A stretch of DNA of 64,000 nucleotides from assembly GCA_029204225.1 (NCBI GenBank), contig CM055102.1, forward strand, positions 25,194,780 through 25,258,779. Reading direction: 5' to 3'. Of the stretch, positions 58,869 to 64,000 are shown in pieces. Both the position numbers and the translations under genes were made by a program. Origin of the DNA: Diphasiastrum complanatum (taxonomy: Eukaryota > Streptophyta > Lycopodiopsida > Lycopodiales > Lycopodiaceae). How positions within the stretch are numbered: the stretch's first letter is position 1; the number at the start of each line of letters is the position of its first letter. The notes beneath the pieces were generated by a model. That model was given only the letters and a program-made list of their open reading frames with translations. It was not told where the DNA came from and did not search any database.

Positions 58869-59685
58869 TATAGGGTCGAAGACCTTGTGTAGTATAGCCC
58901 TCCCGCCTGTCAACAAGGGTTAGTTCACTGGATAGGTACCTAATTATGCATAGATGCTACTTTTAGTTAGTTTCCTACTTTGCATCTAACTCTACCTCCC
59001 CTAACACTACTCACACTAACTCTATTCCCCTAACTAACTTCGTCATGATTTTGGGTGAAGAGAGAGGATAGAATAGAAGAGGAAGAAAAAGGGGAAGAGA
59101 GAAAGAGAGAGAGAGATGAGATGGAGGTTAGCTCAAATGCTCAATTTCATTGCTTATGGAAAAACCTTAACTAGCATAAACCGAAAGGCATGGGAAATAG
59201 AAATAACAAGCAATCACAACAAGAGCATAAGCAAGAGTGATTAGCAAATGAGGATGCTTGAGCTCTCAAAATGATAGAGTCTCCTCCTCTCTATTAAACA
59301 TGAAAATAGTGTACAATTGGTGCCTTTTCATAAAACAGAAAAGGCCTTGCCCCAAAATCCTATTGGCTAATATTTACATTGATCCTATCCATTCATCTTG
59401 GACTCAACTTGATCCAAGGGTCCATAAAAAGTACATTGAAATTCACAAGATTCATGTGAGTCCTAATTTGGACCCAACTCTAAAAAGTAATCTTCTAAGT
59501 ATAAAAATGACTTTGGGCCTCTAGTTCTATTTTAACTCAAAGGCCCAAGTCTATTTTATTTTATTTACACTTAAGCTTGCGTGCTCATTGGGCCATGGGC
59601 TTACGCGCGTAGGTTGCCATGCCCTCGCAACACATTTTATTGGTCGAATTTATCTATTTACAATTCATTGGGAATACCCCCAACA
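58869..59685 (-). repeat. 5' LTR of the coiled-coil Gypsy-like element
   Basis: 817 bp; plus-strand start TATAGGGTC (TG mutated to TA), end CCCCCAACA. GA-rich tract near 59070-59120 as in the partner LTR. Confidence 0.85.
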
Positions 59686-59689
59686 ATGA

Positions 59690-60680
59690 CTCGCCAGACA
59701 CTTTGTGGCATAGAAGACTCTGCCACATGAACTCAATGGCACTTTACCAAGCAAGCCATCATGGAGTGATAACAGGGGTCAACATCTCGAATGCAACCAG
59801 TTCGACCACCTGTAATGCATGTTTGAAGGGCAAGATGTCACGCACTCCATTCATCAAAGACTCTTACAGAACGACTAAGATTATGGAGTTAGTGCATTAT
59901 GACATCTGCGAACCATTCAACGTGATCTCAGTAGGAGGTTCAAGATATTATATAACCTTCATTGATGACTATAGCGAATTTGCCAGAGTGTATTTTATCT
60001 AGAATAAATCTGAAGCAGTCGATAAATTCATAGAATATGTGAATTGTGTTGAAAGATGTATAGGCAACAAGGTTAAGCAGATCAAGACAGATCGAGGTGG
60101 TGAATACATCTCGAATCGATAAACTAACTTCTGCAATGATCGTGGCATCATTCACAGAAGAACTGCAGCCTAAACATCACAACACAATGGTGTTGCAGAA
60201 AGGAAGAACAAAACCATGATGGAAGCAGCCAGATGCATGATGGCCTACTCGAAAGCTCCAAGGGTGTTGTGGGCTGAAGTAGTAGCTACAATCGCATACA
60301 TCCAGAACCAAACATACAGTCTAGTGTCCCTCATGTGACACCACACGAGCTATGGTGGAGTAGAAAGCCCAATCTGTCTCACATCAAAATCTTTGGTTGT
60401 GCAGCCTATGCACATATTTCTGATAAGCTTCGAAAGAAGCTTGATGAGAAAGCCGAGCAGGGATTTCTGGTAGGTTATGACAACAATTCATCATACTACA
60501 GAATCTACATGCTAGACACGAACACTGTAAAAACAGTGAGAGATGTCAGATTTGATGAGAGCAGGACAATGGCCAACGATGATCCTTTCAGCTACGAAGT
60601 CTTGGAGAGACAGTATTATGACCTGCAGCCAGTGATAGAGGGAGCAGAGGACGAACACGAAAACGAAGATCTTTGAGTCA
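59690..60680 (+). pseudogene. Copia F integrase
   Basis: Starts abruptly at the edge of the neighbouring LTR with the pre-integrase zinc region LWHRRLCHMNSMALYQ ... CNACLKGKMSRTPF (H, H, C, C). The core has ITFIDDYSEFARVY (first Asp) and KTDRGGEY (second Asp), then a stop, and NGVAERKNKT with the third catalytic Glu intact. The tail (60335-60676) has MTPHELWWSRKPNL, FGCAAYAHISDKL, FLVGYDNNSSYYRIY and VRDVRFDES. Stops at about 60001, 60121 and 60171, plus a frame change near 60330, inactivate it. It is closer to element C than to B/E, judging by the RT entry sequence downstream. Gag, protease and the 5' LTR are absent. Confidence 0.88.
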
Positions 60681-60959
60681 TCTCCCATTCGAACGATGAA
60701 TCAAAAGAAGAAAGATTCGAGAGGTGACCTGTTGCCGCAGTTCTTGTAAACCAAGATGGTTTTGAACCAAGCAGAGCAGACAAAGGCAAAGGCATTACTG
60801 TCCCAGGAGGATTTCCAAAAGGTCGACAAGACCTCGAAGAGTGCCAGCAAGATATGTGCCAGGCAGCTCAGTTTCAATATCAGAAGAGTTCTGCGGATTC
60901 GATGGAGAACCACAGACTTTCGAGGAGGCGATTGACAATCCAGACAAGGACAAATGAAT

Positions 60960-62165
60960 CCAAGCCATGAACGAAGAGATGGAGTCCATGAGGAAGAACC
61001 AGGTATGGATGTTGGAGCCATTACCACATAAGCGCAAGATTGTCAAATGCAAATGGGTTTTCAAGCTCAAATACGGACCAGATAGAAATGTGACAAAATA
61101 CAAGACAAGACTGGTAGAGAAGGGATTCTCTCAGACTACTCTAAAACCTTCTCCCGTGTCGTCAAACATTCGTCCCTATGTTTGTTATTTGCATACGCAG
61201 CAGCTTATGACATTAGGATCCACATTTTGGACGAGAAGACAGTCTTCTTGCATGGCGAACTAGACGAAGAACTCTATATGGATCAACCCCTAGGATTTGT
61301 CTCGAATTCACTTCCTGACTATGCATGCAAAATGCATAGAAGCATCTACAGTCTGAAACAATCAGTCCGACAATGGTACAAGAAGAAAGATCAAGCCCTG
61401 AAATCATTGGGATTCAAGTCTCTGTTGGCTGATTCTAGTGTATATGTCAGAGTTACAGATGGGCAGATTATCATTGTGGCTGTATATGTGAAAGACACTC
61501 TGATACTTTGTAGGAGGGAGCAGCTAATTGCTGAAGTGAAGATAGACATCTTGAAACATTTCAAGATCGTGGATCTGGGAGAAGCCAGGTATTACCTAGG
61601 CTTATAGATTGAAAGGGACTACGAGGGAGGTAAGTTATACCTTCACCAGTCCAGATACACCCTAAAGATCCTAGAGGACTTTGGGATGTTGAACTGCAAA
61701 GGAGCAAATACTCCAATGCTTGTAGGGATGGTGCTAACAAGCGACGACTGTCCGAAGACTGAGGAAGAGAGAGAACAGATGCAGCTCACACCTGACAGGA
61801 AGCTGATAGGATCACTGATGTACCTTGCAGACAACACACGTCCTGATATTGCTCATGTAGTATTCAAGATGAGCCAATTTTGCACATTGGAAGATTGCGA
61901 AACAAATTTTGCAATATCTTTAATTAACAAGGGATTACGGGCTGTATTATTGTCGTGGTGCAGATTTCAGGATACTTTCCTATAGAGATGCTAGTTGGGC
62001 ATCTCTCAAGGATGATTGTAAAAGTGTCTCAGAAAAATACACCATCACATCAGGAGCAGTAGTTCTCTTGGTCAGCAAGAAGCAGACCATTGTAGCCCAG
62101 TCATCCTGCGAAGTAGAGTACGTTGCATCAGCAAAGATGGCCAACGTAGTTCAGGGTGCTTGTGA
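60960..62165 (+). pseudogene. Copia F reverse transcriptase and RNase H, interrupted
   Basis: RT entry EMESMRKNQVWMLEPLPHKR and CKWVFKLKYG (60967-61120), a frameshift at about 61140, then LDEKTVFLHGELDEELYM, SIYSLKQSVRQWYKK and the catalytic box YVKDTLILC (61485-61511), in which the first Asp of YVDD is Lys. Connection LNCKGANTPMLVG and RPDIAHVVFKMSQF. RNase H (61990-62150) has DASWASLKDD in a shifted frame and TIVAQSSCEVEYVASAKMAN, then Copia homology ends suddenly and unrelated sequence begins near 62166. Confidence 0.88.
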
Positions 62166-63838
62166 TTTTGCAGGTATTAGCAGGGAAGCATTTGCAACAA
62201 TATTTAAACTAATTAGAGAAGCTTTTAAGCAAGTTCAAATTAGAAAAGTCCCAATCTCTAGGACATATCACTTGAAGAAAGAGAGGGATACATTAAACAT
62301 AGGTATGCATAAGATCACTAGAACTCCATTTCATATTGAGGTGTATGAAACTGATGGAAGATCGATATTCTATAATTCATCAAACAATTTATTTGTTGAT
62401 CTAAATTACTTGCTGAGATACATCATCACATTCTATGATATAACCTATGAAAAGGTGAATGGCAAAATAATCATAGTACTTAAGTTAGATGACTCTCATG
62501 AATGGTGCTCTATCACAAACAGAGAACCAAGAAGATTTCAGATTCAGTGTCTAGTCAAAAAATGATATATGGTGGTTGGCAATGTTTCAAGTAACTAGCC
62601 TCATTATTACATTACATTCATTGAATAGTATTAATACATCGTAAATTAAGTCTGATTAATTTTTTTGGACAGGTGCTAAAAGAGGATCATGATATATTAT
62701 CATGGATATTCTCAAGGACATCTTATCCTAGAATCATCAAGGACCATATGGATGGAGGACTTCTCAATGTTCCAGGAGTTGGAGACTTCAATGTTGAATG
62801 GCACTTAGGAGGTGATTTGAAAACATTGAAATGTATGTATAATGTCTCTCACGGTGCTACATCAAAACACCCTTCTTTGTACTGCATGAAAATGGCAAAA
62901 GATGTAACTAGGAGTACATGAATTACTAGAGAATATGTAGATCCAAACTGGAAGCCTGTGCTGTCTATCCCCTTAAAAAATGTGCATGTTTGCGCTCTTC
63001 ATGCAGAAGTTAGATTAATAGAAAAGATCATTTATCTTCATATAGTAAGCCAGCATCATTAGCAAAGGAAGCTATCTCTCGATTGGAAGATATTTAATCA
63101 AAAGCAGGACTCCATAAAGGACATGTCAAAATTCAAAAAGATGAAAAGCTTTCAGAAAGAATGGGAACATGTCAACTAAACCAAGCATAGGAGGAGCAAA
63201 AGCACGTCGTTTCCTATCAAATCATACTGGTAGGGCTTCTAATATTCAACACTCAGTCTGGACATATATTATTGCTGCTACTCAGGACTTCAAGAAAGAT
63301 GGCAAAACCATAATACTAAAAGTTGATGTATGGAAAAAGCTTGATAGTATGATTGCTATTTTAAGAAAAGAAAAATACTCTGATATTGATAAAAAAAAAG
63401 CTGTCCAAAGGACTTGTGTTGAGTTTGTTAATGCAATATCAAAAACATGGGGAGATGATCACATCACTCATTACATGAGTAGTATTAAATTCTTAAAATG
63501 CTTTCAATTTTCATATATATTTAGATCCAAACATAAGACTAACATTATGATTTTGACATATGCAGCACATAATAAGAGATCATACAACGTTTTTTGCAAA
63601 TACATATGGAAGCTTGAGTGTATGGTCATCACAAGGGATGGAGAAGTCACACTGGCAAGCACGAGCAGCATTTCATCGAAATACACAACATGGAGGAACC
63701 AATGAAAAACAAAACTACATTTGTCAATTGTTTCAATGGTTCTACTGCAGAGTTCAGATTCGAAATATAACAAAGTCCACACAATACAACAAGTTTAGAA
63801 AAGCATGCAAGTTCATACAGGAAGAGAAAATTAGATGA
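62166..63838 (+). pseudogene. Broken, probably intron-bearing gene of an uncharacterised transposase-like family
   Basis: Four coding pieces in one direction. (1) 62173-62562: REAFATIFKLIREAF, then FHIEVYETDGRSIFYN and IIIVLKLDDSHEW. (2) 62673-63043, after a good 3' splice-site-like TTTTTTTGGACAG: WHLGGDLKTLKC followed by GATSKHPSLYC, then an in-frame TGA at 62919-62921 and IPLKNVHVCALHAEVRLIEKI. (3) 63108-63480: KPSIGGAKARRFLSN and VWKKLDSMIAILRKEKY. (4) 63560-63835: FANTYGSLSVWSSQ, GMEKSHWQARAAFH, RNTQHGG, LFQWFYCR. From memory, a poorly named protein family in animals, fungi and protists has a GGDxKFL ... ATSxxxC.WC block, an LHA..R..EK block and a GMEKSH ... HGG end in this order. That match is unverified. 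No transposon ends found. Confidence 0.5.
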
Positions 63839-64000
63839 TTGTTGAGTAGAAGATCATCATTGTCATCAAATCATGACATGTTCAAAATTGATTTGCAAAT
63901 TCAATGAACAAGGAAAGAGAAATACTCAATGTAAATGTATTGACTGTATTATACCAAATACAAAGTGTCAAATATTCATTATTAGATCTTGTGTCAGATT

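Larger units (their letters stand above)
56852..59685 (-). mobile_element. Two-LTR non-autonomous Gypsy-like element encoding only a coiled-coil protein
   Basis: A 2.8-kb element on the minus strand. LTRs are 58869-59685 (5', 817 bp) and 56852-57686 (3', 835 bp), alike over their length and both ending CCCCCAACA on the plus strand. The Gypsy-type primer-binding site TGGCGCCGTTGTCGGGGA lies at 58850-58867. The internal 1.16 kb contains no protease, RT, RNase H or integrase. No target-site duplication matches (AGTAG on the left, ATGAC on the right), so one flank may have been rearranged. LTRs have diverged by many substitutions and indels. Confidence 0.85.

Noticed and set aside
56852-59690. 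Target-site duplication for the Gypsy-like element
   Set aside because: The five bases on either side (AGTAG and ATGAC) do not match.
62566-62672. Exact intron between pieces 1 and 2 of the 62-kb gene
   Set aside because: The acceptor at 62671-62672 is convincing but no donor before the TGA at 62563-62565 gives a clean phase, so I did not fix the intron coordinates.
63504-63782. 92-codon minus-strand frame
   Set aside because: Antisense to the plus-strand pieces at 63.2-63.8 kb, which form an ordered series of conserved-looking blocks.

Overview
This is a stretch of a land-plant nuclear genome: AT-rich, and dominated by broken and nested LTR retrotransposons around one clear single-copy-type host gene. 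The host gene, on the minus strand at 21352-36766, is a complete dynamin-related protein of the plant DRP1 (phragmoplastin) class. I could place all 16 coding exons with GT/AG borders and consistent phases, giving 611 codons. Its 9.1-kb intron 6 holds a whole Copia element. Large, element-filled introns and abundant Copia relics suggest a big-genome plant (a fern, lycophyte or gymnosperm would fit), but I cannot name the species from sequence alone.

Left arm (1-21350): a LINE reverse-transcriptase relic (minus, about 1.8-2.0 kb), a CT/CA microsatellite (2.4-2.6 kb), a degraded coiled-coil frame (minus, 4.8-5.6 kb), a Ty3/Gypsy integrase tail (plus, 6.5-7.0 kb), a Copia pol relic (plus, 7.9-9.3 kb), and a 5' half of a second Copia element in minus orientation (gag-protease 9.8-10.9 kb, primer-binding site 11681-11693, LTR 11694-12427). 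A solo LTR of that same family lies at 17978-18714 with a perfect AGTAA target-site duplication. Between them is an unrecognised 300-codon frame (minus, 14.9-15.8 kb) with a good TATA box 2 kb upstream. A (GA)n tract and a short Copia RT relic follow.

Middle (21.3-37.9 kb): the DRP1 gene, the intronic Copia element (27722-32850, two LTRs, ACACT target duplication), a simple repeat lying directly upstream of a branch point in intron 8, and the likely promoter/5' UTR region.

Right arm (37.9-64 kb): a three-copy 51-bp tandem repeat; a peculiar Copia derivative (38844-43807) that keeps LTRs, gag and protease but has long open frames where integrase and RT should be; a minus-strand Gypsy element with LTRs at 43808-44242 and 53188-53930 whose interior is replaced by two end-to-end Copia pieces; an unknown PST-rich/coiled-coil coding relic; a two-LTR non-autonomous Gypsy-like element that encodes only a coiled-coil protein (56852-59685); a Copia integrase-RT-RNase H relic (59690-62165); and, breaking into its RNase H domain, a broken intron-bearing gene (62166-63838) that looks like an uncharacterised transposase-like family.

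Apart from DRP1, the coding matter is almost all retroelement Gag, protease, integrase and RT, each interrupted by stops or frameshifts. The best candidates for something undescribed are the 62.2-63.8 kb gene, the Copia derivative at 38.8-43.8 kb, and the coiled-coil-only LTR element at 56.9-59.7 kb.
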